Assembly (NCBI RefSeq): GCF_051014685.1
Contig: NW_027478440.1
Span: 682,001-746,000 of the forward strand
Reading direction: 5' to 3'
DNA length: 64,000 bases
Origin: Ptiloglossa arizonensis
Lineage: Eukaryota > Arthropoda > Insecta > Hymenoptera > Colletidae
Shown here: positions 45,001-59,362 of the stretch, in pieces
Numbering within the stretch: the first letter of the stretch is position 1
How the letters are laid out: each line of letters opens with the position of its first letter
Program-made: the position numbers and the translations under genes
The notes under the pieces: generated by a model
Told to the model about the DNA's origin: nothing
Databases searched by the model: none
What the model saw: only the letters and a program-made list of their open reading frames with translations

Positions 45001-45537
45001 CGTTATACGTTATACGTTATACGTTATACGTTATACGTTATACGTTTTTCGTAATACGTTATACGTGATACGTTATACTTTGTACGTTATACGTTATACG
45101 TTATACGTTATACGTCATACGTTATACGTTTTACGTTATTCGTTATACGTTATACGTTATACGTTATACGTTATACGTTATACGTTATACGTTATACGTT
45201 ATACATTACATGTTATACGTTATACATTACATGTTATGCGTTATACGTTATACGTTATACGTTATACGTTATACGTTATACGTTATACCTTATACGTTAT
45301 ACGTGATACGTTATACGTTATACGTTATACGTTATACGTTATACGTTATACGTTATACGTTATACGGTATACGTTATACGTTATACGTTATACGTTATAC
45401 GTTATACGTTATACGTTATACGTTATACGTCATAGGTTATACGTTATACGTTATACGTTATGCGTTATACGTTATGCGTTATACGTTATACGTTATACGT
45501 TATACGTTATACGTTATACGTTATACGTTATACGTTA
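42056..45537 (+). repeat. 3,780-bp-offset duplication, copy 2
   Basis: Second copy of 38,276-41,757. The module J allele at its start is TTCGTTACACG, as at 38,341, and not TTCGATACACG as at 39,201, which identifies the source segment. At 45,538 an ordinary TTATACG replaces the TTACACG found at 41,758, and the array continues through module S at 45660. Confidence 0.8.
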
Positions 45538-46850
45538 TACGTTATACGTTATACGTTATAGGTTATACGTTATACGTTATGCGTTATACGTTATACGTTA
45601 TACGTTATAAGTTATACGTTATACGTCATAGGTTATACGTTGAACGTTATACGTTATACGTAGTATGTAATGCGTCGTACGTTTTACGTTATTCGTTATA
45701 CGTTATGCGTTATACGTTATACGTTATACGTTATACGTTATACGTTATACGTTATACGTTATACGTTATACGTTATACGTTATACGTTATACGTTATACG
45801 TTATACGTTATACGTTATACGTTATACGTTATACGTTATACGTTATACGTTATACGTTACACGTTATACGTCATAGGTTATACGTTATACGTTATACGTT
45901 ATACGTTATACGTTATACGTTATACGTTATACGTTATACGTTATACGTTATACTTTATACGTTATAGGTGTTACGTTATACGTTATACGTCATAGGTTAT
46001 ACGTTATATGTTATACGTTATACGTTATACGTGATACGTTATACTTTGTACGTTATACGTTATACGTTATACGTTATACATTATACGTTATACGTTATAC
46101 ATTACATGCTATACGTTATACATTACATGTTGTGCGTTATACGTTATACGTTATACGTTATACGTTATACGTTATACGTTATACGTTATACGTTATACGT
46201 TACACGTGATACGTTATACGTTATACGTTATACGTTATACGTTATACGTTATACGTTCTACGATATTCGTTATACGTTATACGTTATTAGTTATACGTTA
46301 TACGTTATACGTTATACGTCATAGGTTATACGTTATACGTTATGCGTTATACGTTATACATTATACGTTATACGATATACGTTATACGTTATTCGTAATA
46401 CGTTATACGTGATACGTTATACTTTGTACGTTATACGTTATACGTTATACGTTATACATTATACGTTATACGTTATACGTTGTACGTTATACGTTATAAG
46501 TTGTACGTTATACGATATACGATATACGTTATACGTTATACGTTATACGATATGCGTTATAGGTTCTACGATATTCGTTATACGTTATACGTTATTAGTT
46601 ATACGTTATACGTTATACGTTATACGTTATGCGGTATACGTTATACGTTATGCGGTATACGTTATACATTATACGTTATACGTTATACGTTATACGTTAT
46701 ACGTTATACGTTATACGTTATACGTTATACGTTATACGTTATACGTTATACGTTATACGTTATACGTTATACGTTATACGTTATACGTTATACGTTATAC
46801 GTTATACGTTATACGTTATACGTTATACGTTATACGTTATACGTTATACG
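45538..46850 (+). repeat. Satellite stretch between duplications, like 52.0-53.5 kb
   Basis: Modules S (45660), G (about 45,960) and T (GTGATACG, ACATTACATG, ACATTACATGTTGTGCG near 46,130) follow the order seen at 52,058-52,930; the TTGTGCG variant after ACATTACATG is shared by both. After a second module T start near 46,390 come two GCGGTATACG units at about 46,630 and 46,651, then an almost perfect run to the TTGTACGCTATACG landmark at 46,851. Confidence 0.65.
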
Positions 46851-49800
46851 TTGTACGCTATACGTTATAAGTTGTACGTTATACGATATACGTTATACGT
46901 TATTCGTTATCCGTACTTCGTTACACGTTATACGTTATACGTTATACGTTATACGTTTTACGATATACGATATACGTTATACGTTATACGATATACGTTA
47001 TACGTTATACTTTATACGTTATACGGTTTACGTTATACGTTATACGTTATACGTTATTCGTAATACGTTATACGTGATACGTTATACTATGTACGTTATA
47101 CGTTATACGTTATACGTTATACATTATACGTTATACGTTATACATTACATGTTATGCGTTACACGTTATACGTTATACGTTATACGTTATACGTTGTACT
47201 TTATACGTTATACGTTATACGTTATACGTTATACGTTATACGTTATACGTTATACGTTATACGTTATACGTTATACGTTATACGTTATACGTTATACGTT
47301 ATACGTTATACGTTATACGATATACGTTATACGTTATACGTTATACGTTATGTGTTATACGTTCTACGATATTCGTTATACGTTATACGTTATTAGTTAT
47401 ACGTTATACGTTATACGTTATACGTCATAGGTTATACGTTATACGTTATGCGTTATACGTTACACGTTATACATTATACTTTATACGTTATACGTTATAC
47501 GTTATACGTTATACGTTATACGTTATACGTTATACGTTATACGTTACACGTTATACGTCATAGGTTATACGTTATACGTTATACGTTATACGTTATACGT
47601 TATACGTTATACGATATACGTTATACGTTATTCTTTATACGTTCTTCGTTACACGTTATAGGTTATACGTTATACGTTATACGTTTTACGTTATTCGTTA
47701 TACGTTATACGCTAGACGATATACGATATACGTTATACGTTATACGTTATACGTTATGCGTTATACGTTCTACGATATTCGTTATAGGTTATACGTTATT
47801 AGTTATAGGTTATACGTTATACGTTATACGTCATAGGTTATACGTTACACGTTATGCGTTATACGTTATACATTATACGTTATACGATATACGTTATACG
47901 TTATGCGTTATGCGTTCTTCGATACACGTTATACGTTATTCGGTATGCGTTATACGTTATACGTTATACGTTATACGTTATACATTATACTTTATACGTT
48001 ATACGTTATACGTTATACGTTATACGTTATACGTTATACGTTATACGTTATACGTTACACGTTATACGTCATAGGTTATACGTTATACGTTATACGTTAT
48101 GCGTTATACGTTATACGTTATACATTATACGTTATACGTTATACGTTATACGTTATACGTTATACGTTATACGTTATACGTTATACGTCATAGGTTATAC
48201 GTTATACGTTATACGTTATGCGTTATACGTTATACGTTATACGTTATACGTTCTACGATATTCGTTATACGTTATACGTTATTAGTTATACGTTATACGT
48301 TATACGTTATACGTCATAGGTTATACGTTATACGTTATGCGTTATACGTTATACATTATACGATATATGATATACGTTATACGTTATGCGTTATGCGTTC
48401 TTCGTTACACGTTATACGTTATTCGGTATGCGTTATACGTTATACGTTATACGTTATACGTTATACGTTATACGTTATACGTTATACGTTATACGATATA
48501 CGTTATACGTTATACGTTATACGTTATACGTTATGCGTTATACGTTCTACGATATTCGTTATACGTTATACGTTATTAGTTATACGTTATACGTTATACG
48601 TTATACGTCATAGGTTATACGTTATACGTTATGCGTTATACGTTATACATTATACGATATATGATATACGTTATACGTTATGCGTTATGCGTTCTTCGTT
48701 ACACGTTATACGTTATTCGGTATGCGTTATACGTTATACGTTATACGTTATACGTTATACTTTATACGTTATACGTTATACGTTATACGTTATACGTTAT
48801 ACGTTATACGTTATACGTTATACGTTATACGTTATACGTTATACGTTATACGTTATACGTTATACGTTATACGTTATACGTTATACGTTATACGTTATAC
48901 GTTATACGTTATACGTTATACGTTATACGTTATACGTTATACGTTATACGTTATACGTTATACGTTATACGTTATACGTTGTACGCTATACGTTATAAGT
49001 TGTACGTTATACGATATACGTTATACGTTATTCGTTATCCGTACTTCGTAACACGTTATACGTTATACGTTATACGTTATACGTTTTACGATATACGATA
49101 TGCGTTATACGTTATACGATATACGTTATACGTTATACTTTATACGTTATACGGGTTACGTTATACGTTATACGTTATACGTTATTCGTAATACGTTATA
49201 CGTGATACGTTATACTATATACGTTATACGTTATACGTTATACGTTATACAATATACGTTATACGTTATACATTACATGTTATGCGTTATACGTTATACG
49301 TTATACGTTATACGTTATACGTTATACGTTATACTTTATACGTTATACGTTATACGTTATACGTTATACGTTATACGTTATACGTTATACGTTATACGTT
49401 ATACGTTATACGTTATACGTTATACGTTATACGTTATACGTTATACGTTATACGTTATACGATATACGTTATACGTTATACGTTATACGTTATGTGTTAT
49501 ACGTTCTACGATATTAGTTATACGTTATACGTTATTAGTTATACGTTATACGTTATACGTTATACGTCATAGGTTATACGTTATACGTTATGCGTTATAC
49601 GTTACACGTTATACATTATACTTTATACGTTATACGTTATACGTTATACGTTATACGTTATACGTTATACGTTATACGTTATACGTTACACGTTATACGT
49701 CATAGGTTATACGTTATACGTTATACGTTATACGTTATACGTTATACGTTATACGATATACGTTATACGTTATTCTTTATACGTTCTTCGTTACACGTTA

Positions 49801-51051
49801 TAGGTTATACGTTATACGTTATACGTTTTACGTTATTCGTTATACGTTATACGCTATACGATATACGTTATACGTTATACGTTATACGTTATGCGTTATA
49901 CGTTCTACGATATTCGTTATAGGTTATACGTTATTAGTTATAGGTTATAGGTTATACGTTATACGTTATACGTCATAGGTTATACGTTACACGTTATGCG
50001 TTATACGTTATACATTATACGTTATACGATATACGTTATACGTTATGCGTTATGCGTTCTTCGATACACGTTATACGTTATTCGGTATGCGTAATACGTT
50101 ATACGTTATACGTTATACGTTATACATTATACTTTATACGTTATACGTTATACGTTATACGTTATACGTTATACGTTATACGTTATACGTTACACGTTAT
50201 ACGTCATAGGTTATACGTTATACGTTATACGTTATACGTTATACGTTATACGTTATACGTTATACGTTATACGTCATAGGTTATACGTTATACGTTATAC
50301 GTTATGCGTTATACGTTATACGTTATACATTATACGTTATACGTTATACGTTATACGTTATACGTTATACGTTATACGTTATACGTTATACGTTATACGT
50401 TACACGTTATACGTCATAGGTTATACGTTATACGTTATACGTTATACGTTATACGTTATACGTTATACGTTATACGTTATACGTCATAGGTTATACGTTA
50501 TACGTTATACGTTATGCGTTATACGTTATACGTTATACGTTATACGTTATACGTTATACGTCATAGGTTATACGTTATACGTTATGCGTTATACGTTATA
50601 CATTATACGATATATGATATACGTTATTCGTTATGCGTTATGCGTTCTTCGTTACACGTTATACGTTATTCGGTATGCGTTATACTTTATACGTTATACG
50701 TTATACGTTATACGTTATACGTTATACGTTATACGTTATACGATATACGTTATACGTTATACGTTATACGTTATACGTTATGCGTTATACGTTCTACGAT
50801 ATTCGTTATACGTTATACGTTATTAGTTATACGTTATACGTTATACGTTATACGTTGTACGTTATACGTTATAAGTTATACGTTGTACGTCATAGGTTAT
50901 ACGTTGAACGTTATACGTTATACGTAGTATGTAATGCGTCGTACGTTTTACGTTATTCGTTATACGTTATACGTTATACGTTATACGTTATACGTTATAC
51001 GTTATACGTTATACGCTATACGTTATACGTTATACGTTATACGTTATACGT
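46851..51051 (+). repeat. 8.2-kb-spaced duplication, copy 1
   Basis: A 4.2-kb segment matched 8,204 bp (1,172 heptamers) downstream. The offset becomes 8,211 between about 50.1 and 50.5 kb (one extra heptamer in copy 2). Rare shared landmarks include ACTATGTACG, CGCTAGACGATATACG (47,711), GTAACACG, ACGGGTTACG, GTTATACAATATACG, GTTATGTGTTATACG and TATAGGTTATAGG. The left boundary is hidden in a perfect run (46,680-46,850). Within the segment, a module string near 47,450 also recurs near 49,590 (2,142 bp). Confidence 0.8.
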
Positions 51052-54000
51052 TATACGTTATACGTTATACGTTATACGTTATACGTTATACGTTATACGT
51101 TATACGTTATACGTTATAGGTGTTACGTTATACGTTATACGTCATAGGTTATACGTTATATGTTATACGTTATACGTTATACGTTATACGTCATACGTTA
51201 TACGTTATACGTTATACATTATACGTTATACGTTATACATTACATGTTATGCGTTATACGTTATACGTTATACGTTATACGTTATACGTTATACTTTATA
51301 CGTTATACGTTATACGTTATACGTTATACGTTATACGTTATACGTTATACGTTATACGTTTTACGTTATTCGTTATACGTTATACGTTATACGATATACG
51401 TTATACGTTATACGTTATACGTTATACGTTATACGTTATACGTTATACGTTATACTTTATACGTTATAGGTGTTACGTTATACGTTATACGTCATAGGTT
51501 ATACGTTATATGTTATACGTTATACGTTATACGTGATACGTTATACTTTGTACGTTATACGTTATACGTTATACGTTATACATTATACGTTATACGTTAT
51601 ACATTACATGTTATACGTTATACATTACATGTTATGCGTTATACGTTATACGTTATACGTTATACGTTATACGTTATACGTTATACGTTATACGTTATAC
51701 GTGATACGTTATACGTTATACGTTATACGTTATACGTTATACGTTATACGTTATACGTTATACGGTATACGTTATACGTTATACGTTATACGTTATACGT
51801 TATACGTTATACGTTATACGTTATACGTCATAGGTTATACGTTATACGTTATACGTTATGCGTTATACGTTATGCGTTATACGTTATACGTTATACGTTA
51901 TACGTTATACGTTATACGTTATACGTTATACGTTATACGTTATACGTTATACGTTATAGGTTATACGTTATACGTTATACGTTATACGTTATACGTTATA
52001 CGTTATAAGTTATACGTTATACGTCATAGGTTATACGTTGAACGTTATACGTTATACGTAGTATGTAATGCGTCGTACGTTTTACGTTATTCGTTATACG
52101 TTATACGTTATACGTTATACGTTATACGTTATACGTTATACGTTATACGTTATACGTTATACGTTATACGTTATACGTTATACGTTATACGTTATACGTT
52201 ATACGTTATACGTTATACGTTATACGTTATACGTTATACGTTATACGTTATACGTTATACGGTATACGTTATACGTTATACGTTATACGTTATACGTTAT
52301 ACGTTATGCGTTATACGTTCTACGATATTCTTTATACGTTATACGTTATTAGGTATACGTTATACGTTATACGTTATACGTCATAGGTCATGCGTTATAC
52401 GTTATGCGTTATACGTTATACATTATACGTTATACGATATACGTTATACGTTATGCGTTATGCGTTCTTCGTTACACGTTATACGTTATTCGGTATGCGT
52501 TATACGTTATACGTTATACGTTATACGTTATACTTTATACGTTATACGTTATACGTTATACGTTATACGTTATACGTTATACGTTATACGTTATACGTTA
52601 TACGTTATACGTTATACGTTATACGTTATACGTTATACGTTATACGTTACACGTTATACGTCATAGGTTATACGTTATACGTTATACGTTATACGTTATA
52701 CGTTATACGTTATACGTTATACGTTATACGTTATACGTTATACTTTATACGTTATAGGTGTTACGTTATACGTTATACGTCATAGGTTATACGTTATATG
52801 TTATACGTTATACGTTATACGTGATACGTTATACTTTGTACGTTATACGTTATGCGTTATACGTTATACATTATACGTTATACGTTATACATTACATGTT
52901 ATACGTTATACATTACATGTTGTGCGTTATACGTTATACGTTATACGTTATACGTTATACGTTATACGTTATACGTTATACGTTATACGTGATACGTTAT
53001 ACGTTATACGTTATACGTTATACGTTATACGTTATACGCTATACGTTATACGTTATACGTTATACGTTATACGTTATACGTTATACGTTATACGTTATAC
53101 GTTATACGTTATACGTTATACGTTGTACGTTATACGTTATAAGTTGTACGGTATACGATATACGTTATACGTTATTCTTTATACGTTCTACGTTACACGT
53201 TATACGTTATACGTTATACGTTATACGTTTTACGTTATTCGTTATACGTTATACGTTATACGATATACGTTATACGTTATACGTTATACGTTATGCGTTA
53301 TACGTTCTACGATATTCGTTATACGTTATACGTTATTAGTTATACGTTATACGTTATACGTTATACGTCACAGGTTATACGTTATACGTTATGCGTTATA
53401 CGTTATACATTATACGTTATACGATATACGTTATACGTTATTCGTAATACGTTATACGTGATACGTTATACTTTGTACGTTATACGTTATACGTTATACG
53501 TTACACATTATACGTTATACGTTATACGTTATACGTCATAGGTTATACGTTATATGTTATACGTTATACGTTATACGTTATACGTCATACGTTATACGTT
53601 ATACGTTATACGTTATACGTTATACGTTATACGTTATACGTTATACGTTATACGTTATACGTTATACGTTATACGTTATACGTTATACGTTATACGTTGT
53701 ACGTTATACGTTATAAGTTGTACGTTATACGATATACGTTATACGTCATTCTTTATACGTTCTTCGTTACACGTTATACGTTATACGTTATACGTTATAC
53801 GTTATACGTTTTACGTTATTCGTTATACGTTATACGTTATACGATATACGTTATACGTTATACGTTATACGTTATGCGTCATACGTTCTACGATATTCGT
53901 TATACGTTATACGTTATTAGTTATACGTTATACGTTATACGTTATACGTCATAGGTTATACGTTATACGTTATGCGTTATACGTTATACATTATACGTTA

Positions 54001-55054
54001 TACGATATACGTTATACGTTATGCGTTATGCGTTCTTCGTTACACGTTATACGTTATTCGGTATGCGTTATACGTTATACGTTATACGTTATACGTTATA
54101 CGTTACACGTTATACGTTATACGTTATACGTTATACGTCATACGTTATATGTTATACGTTATACTTTATACGTTATACGTTATACGTTATACGTTATACG
54201 CCATAAGTTATAGGTCATACCTTATACGTGATACGTCATACGTTATACGTTATACGTTATACGTTATACGTTATACGTTATACGTTATACGTTATACGTT
54301 ATACGTTATACGTTATACGTTATACGTTATACGTTATACGTTATACGTTATACGTTATACGTTATACGTTATACGTTATACGTTATACGTTATACGTTAT
54401 ACGTTATACGTTATACGTTATACGTTATACGTTATACGTTATACGTTATACGTTACACGTTATACGTTATACGTTACACGTTATACGTTATACGTTATAC
54501 GTTATACCTTATACATTATACGTCACACGTTATACGTTATACGTTATACGTTATACGTTACACGTTATACGTTATACGTTACACGTTATACGTTATACGT
54601 TATACGTTATACCTTATACATTATACGTCACACGTTATACGTTATACGTTATACGTTATACGTTATACGTTATACGTTATACGTTAAACGTTATACGTTA
54701 TACGTTATACGTTATACGTTATACGTTATACGTTATACGTTATACGTTATACGTTATACGTTATACGTTATACGTTATACGTTATACGTTATACGTTATA
54801 CGTTATACGTTATACCTTATACATTATACGTCAGACGTTATACGTTATACGTAATACGGTATACGTTATGCGTTATACGTTATACGTTATACGTTATACG
54901 TTATACGTTATACGTTATACGTTATACGTTATACGTTATACGTTATACGTTATACGTTATACGTTATACGTTATACGTTATACGTTATACGTTATACGTT
55001 ATACGTTATACGTTATACGTTATACGTTATACGTTATACGTTATACGTTATACG
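51052..55054 (+). repeat. Satellite between the two 8.2-kb-spaced copies
   Basis: From about 51.1 to 52.4 kb this follows 34.3-35.6 kb (offset about 16,800 bp) through modules G, T, S and J. From 52.7 to 53.5 kb it resembles 45.9-46.4 kb. From 53.55 to 54.05 kb it resembles the 22-25 kb units (TCATTCTTTATACG, GCGTCATACG). From 54.1 kb onward it carries variants not seen elsewhere (next entry) and ends in a long perfect run, 54,871-55,056. Confidence 0.65.
54450..54840 (+). repeat. Local 105-bp tandem unit with CCTTATACATTATACGTCA landmark
   Basis: CCTTATACATTATACGTCA starts at 54507, 54612 and 54815, spacings of 105 and 203 bp (15 and 29 heptamers). The first two are each preceded by a pair of TTACACG units 21 bp apart (54453/54474 and 54558/54579), so a 105-bp unit is duplicated. 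The third reads TCAGACG instead of TCACACG and lacks the TTACACG pair. Just upstream, 54,200-54,240 has GCCATAAG, TTATAGGTCATACC and GTGATACGTCATACG, a combination I did not find elsewhere in the window. Confidence 0.75.
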
Positions 55055-58000
55055 TTGTACGCTATACGTTATAAGTTGTACGTTATACGATATACGTTAT
55101 ACGTTATTCGTTATCCGTACTTCGTTACACGTTATACGTTATACGTTATACGTTATACGTTTTACGATATACGATATACGTTATACGTTATACGATATAC
55201 GTTATACGTTATACTTTATACGTTATACGGTTTACGTTATACGTTATACGTTATACGTTATTCGTAATACGTTATACGTGATACGTTATACTATGTACGT
55301 TATACGTTATACGTTATACGTTATACATTATACGTTATACGTTATACATTACATGTTATGCGTTACACGTTATACGTTATACGTTATACGTTATACGTTG
55401 TACTTTATACGTTATACGTTATACGTTATACGTTATACGTTATACGTTATACGTTATACGTTATACGTTATACGTTATACGTTATACGTTATACGTTATA
55501 CGTTATACGTTATACGTTATACGATATACGTTATACGTTATACGTTATACGTTATGTGTTATACGTTCTACGATATTCGTTATACGTTATACGTTATTAG
55601 TTATACGTTATACGTTATACGTTATACGTCATAGGTTATACGTTATACGTTATGCGTTATACGTTACACGTTATACATTATACTTTATACGTTATACGTT
55701 ATACGTTATACGTTATACGTTATACGTTATACGTTATACGTTATACGTTACACGTTATACGTCATAGGTTATACGTTATACGTTATACGTTATACGTTAT
55801 ACGTTATACGTTATACGATATACGTTATACGTTATTCTTTATACGTTCTTCGTTACACGTTATAGGTTATACGTTATACGTTATACGTTTTACGTTATTC
55901 GTTATACGTTATACGCTAGACGATATACGATATACGTTATACGTTATACGTTATACGTTATGCGTTATACGTTCTACGATATTCGTTATAGGTTATACGT
56001 TATTAGTTATAGGTTATACGTTATACGTTATACGTCATAGGTTATACGTTACACGTTATGCGTTATACGTTATACATTATACGTTATACGATATACGTTA
56101 TACGTTATGCGTTATGCGTTCTTCGATACACGTTATACGTTATTCGGTATGCGTTATACGTTATACGTTATACGTTATACGTTATACATTATACTTTATA
56201 CGTTATACGTTATACGTTATACGTTATACGTTATACGTTATACGTTATACGTTATACGTTACACGTTATACGTCATAGGTTATACGTTATACGTTATACG
56301 TTATGCGTTATACGTTATACGTTATACATTATACGTTATACGTTATACGTTATACGTTATACGTTATACGTTATACGTTATACGTTATACGTCATAGGTT
56401 ATACGTTATACGTTATACGTTATGCGTTATACGTTATACGTTATACGTTATACGTTCTACGATATTCGTTATACGTTATACGTTATTAGTTATACGTTAT
56501 ACGTTATACGTTATACGTCATAGGTTATACGTTATACGTTATGCGTTATACGTTATACATTATACGATATATGATATACGTTATACGTTATGCGTTATGC
56601 GTTCTTCGTTACACGTTATACGTTATTCGGTATGCGTTATACGTTATACGTTATACGTTATACGTTATACGTTATACGTTATACGTTATACGTTATACGA
56701 TATACGTTATACGTTATACGTTATACGTTATACGTTATGCGTTATACGTTCTACGATATTCGTTATACGTTATACGTTATTAGTTATACGTTATACGTTA
56801 TACGTTATACGTCATAGGTTATACGTTATACGTTATGCGTTATACGTTATACATTATACGATATATGATATACGTTATACGTTATGCGTTATGCGTTCTT
56901 CGTTACACGTTATACGTTATTCGGTATGCGTTATACGTTATACGTTATACGTTATACGTTATACTTTATACGTTATACGTTATACGTTATACGTTATACG
57001 TTATACGTTATACGTTATACGTTATACGTTATACGTTATACGTTATACGTTATACGTTATACGTTATACGTTATACGTTATACGTTATACGTTATACGTT
57101 ATACGTTATACGTTATACGTTATACGTTATACGTTATACGTTATACGTTATACGTTATACGTTATACGTTATACGTTATACGTTGTACGCTATACGTTAT
57201 AAGTTGTACGTTATACGATATACGTTATACGTTATTCGTTATCCGTACTTCGTAACACGTTATACGTTATACGTTATACGTTATACGTTTTACGATATAC
57301 GATATGCGTTATACGTTATACGATATACGTTATACGTTATACTTTATACGTTATACGGGTTACGTTATACGTTATACGTTATACGTTATTCGTAATACGT
57401 TATACGTGATACGTTATACTATATACGTTATACGTTATACGTTATACGTTATACAATATACGTTATACGTTATACATTACATGTTATGCGTTATACGTTA
57501 TACGTTATACGTTATACGTTATACGTTATACGTTATACTTTATACGTTATACGTTATACGTTATACGTTATACGTTATACGTTATACGTTATACGTTATA
57601 CGTTATACGTTATACGTTATACGTTATACGTTATACGTTATACGTTATACGTTATACGTTATACGATATACGTTATACGTTATACGTTATACGTTATGTG
57701 TTATACGTTCTACGATATTAGTTATACGTTATACGTTATTAGTTATACGTTATACGTTATACGTTATACGTCATAGGTTATACGTTATACGTTATGCGTT
57801 ATACGTTACACGTTATACATTATACTTTATACGTTATACGTTATACGTTATACGTTATACGTTATACGTTATACGTTATACGTTATACGTTACACGTTAT
57901 ACGTCATAGGTTATACGTTATACGTTATACGTTATACGTTATACGTTATACGTTATACGATATACGTTATACGTTATTCTTTATACGTTCTTCGTTACAC

Positions 58001-59262
58001 GTTATAGGTTATACGTTATACGTTATACGTTTTACGTTATTCGTTATACGTTATACGCTATACGATATACGTTATACGTTATACGTTATACGTTATGCGT
58101 TATACGTTCTACGATATTCGTTATAGGTTATACGTTATTAGTTATAGGTTATAGGTTATACGTTATACGTTATACGTCATAGGTTATACGTTACACGTTA
58201 TGCGTTATACGTTATACATTATACGTTATACGATATACGTTATACGTTATGCGTTATGCGTTCTTCGATACACGTTATACGTTATTCGGTATGCGTAATA
58301 CGTTATACGTTATACGTTATACGTTATACATTATACTTTATACGTTATACGTTATACGTTATACGTTATACGTTATACGTTATACGTTATACGTTACACG
58401 TTATACGTCATAGGTTATACGTTATACGTTATACGTTATACGTTATACGTTATACGTTATACGTTATACGTTATACGTCATAGGTTATACGTTATACGTT
58501 ATACGTTATGCGTTATACGTTATACGTTATACATTATACGTTATACGTTATACGTTATACGTTATACGTTATACGTTATACGTTATACGTTATACGTTAT
58601 ACGTTATACGTTACACGTTATACGTCATAGGTTATACGTTATACGTTATACGTTATACGTTATACGTTATACGTTATACGTTATACGTTATACGTCATAG
58701 GTTATACGTTATACGTTATACGTTATGCGTTATACGTTATACGTTATACGTTATACGTTATACGTTATACGTCATAGGTTATACGTTATACGTTATGCGT
58801 TATACGTTATACATTATACGATATATGATATACGTTATTCGTTATGCGTTATGCGTTCTTCGTTACACGTTATACGTTATTCGGTATGCGTTATACTTTA
58901 TACGTTATACGTTATACGTTATACGTTATACGTTATACGTTATACGTTATACGATATACGTTATACGTTATACGTTATACGTTATACGTTATGCGTTATA
59001 CGTTCTACGATATTCGTTATACGTTATACGTTATTAGTTATACGTTATACGTTATACGTTATACGTTGTACGTTATACGTTATAAGTTATACGTTGTACG
59101 TCATAGGTTATACGTTGAACGTTATACGTTATACGTAGTATGTAATGCGTCGTACGTTTTACGTTATTCGTTATACGTTATACGTTATACGTTATACGTT
59201 ATACGTTATACGTTATACGTTATACGCTATACGTTATACGTTATACGTTATACGTTATACGT
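55055..59262 (+). repeat. 8.2-kb-spaced duplication, copy 2, cut by the gap
   Basis: Repeats 46,851-51,051 with the same rare landmarks (CGCTAGACGATATACG at 55,915, GTTATACAATATACG near 57,450, module S at 59135). It is one heptamer longer. It is still matching copy 1 when the N run begins, so its true right end is unknown. Confidence 0.8.
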
Positions 59263-59362
59263 NNNNNNNNNNNNNNNNNNNNNNNNNNNNNNNNNNNNNN
59301 NNNNNNNNNNNNNNNNNNNNNNNNNNNNNNNNNNNNNNNNNNNNNNNNNNNNNNNNNNNNNN
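59263..59362. other. Assembly gap, 100 N
   Basis: Exactly 100 N, a conventional placeholder for a gap of unknown size. The heptamer phase is 4 (position modulo 7) just left of the gap and 2 just right of it. If the missing DNA is in-register satellite, its true length is therefore 4 modulo 7, and 100 is not a real length. Both flanks are satellite, so the gap most likely marks a place where the array could not be spanned or joined uniquely. Confidence 0.95.
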
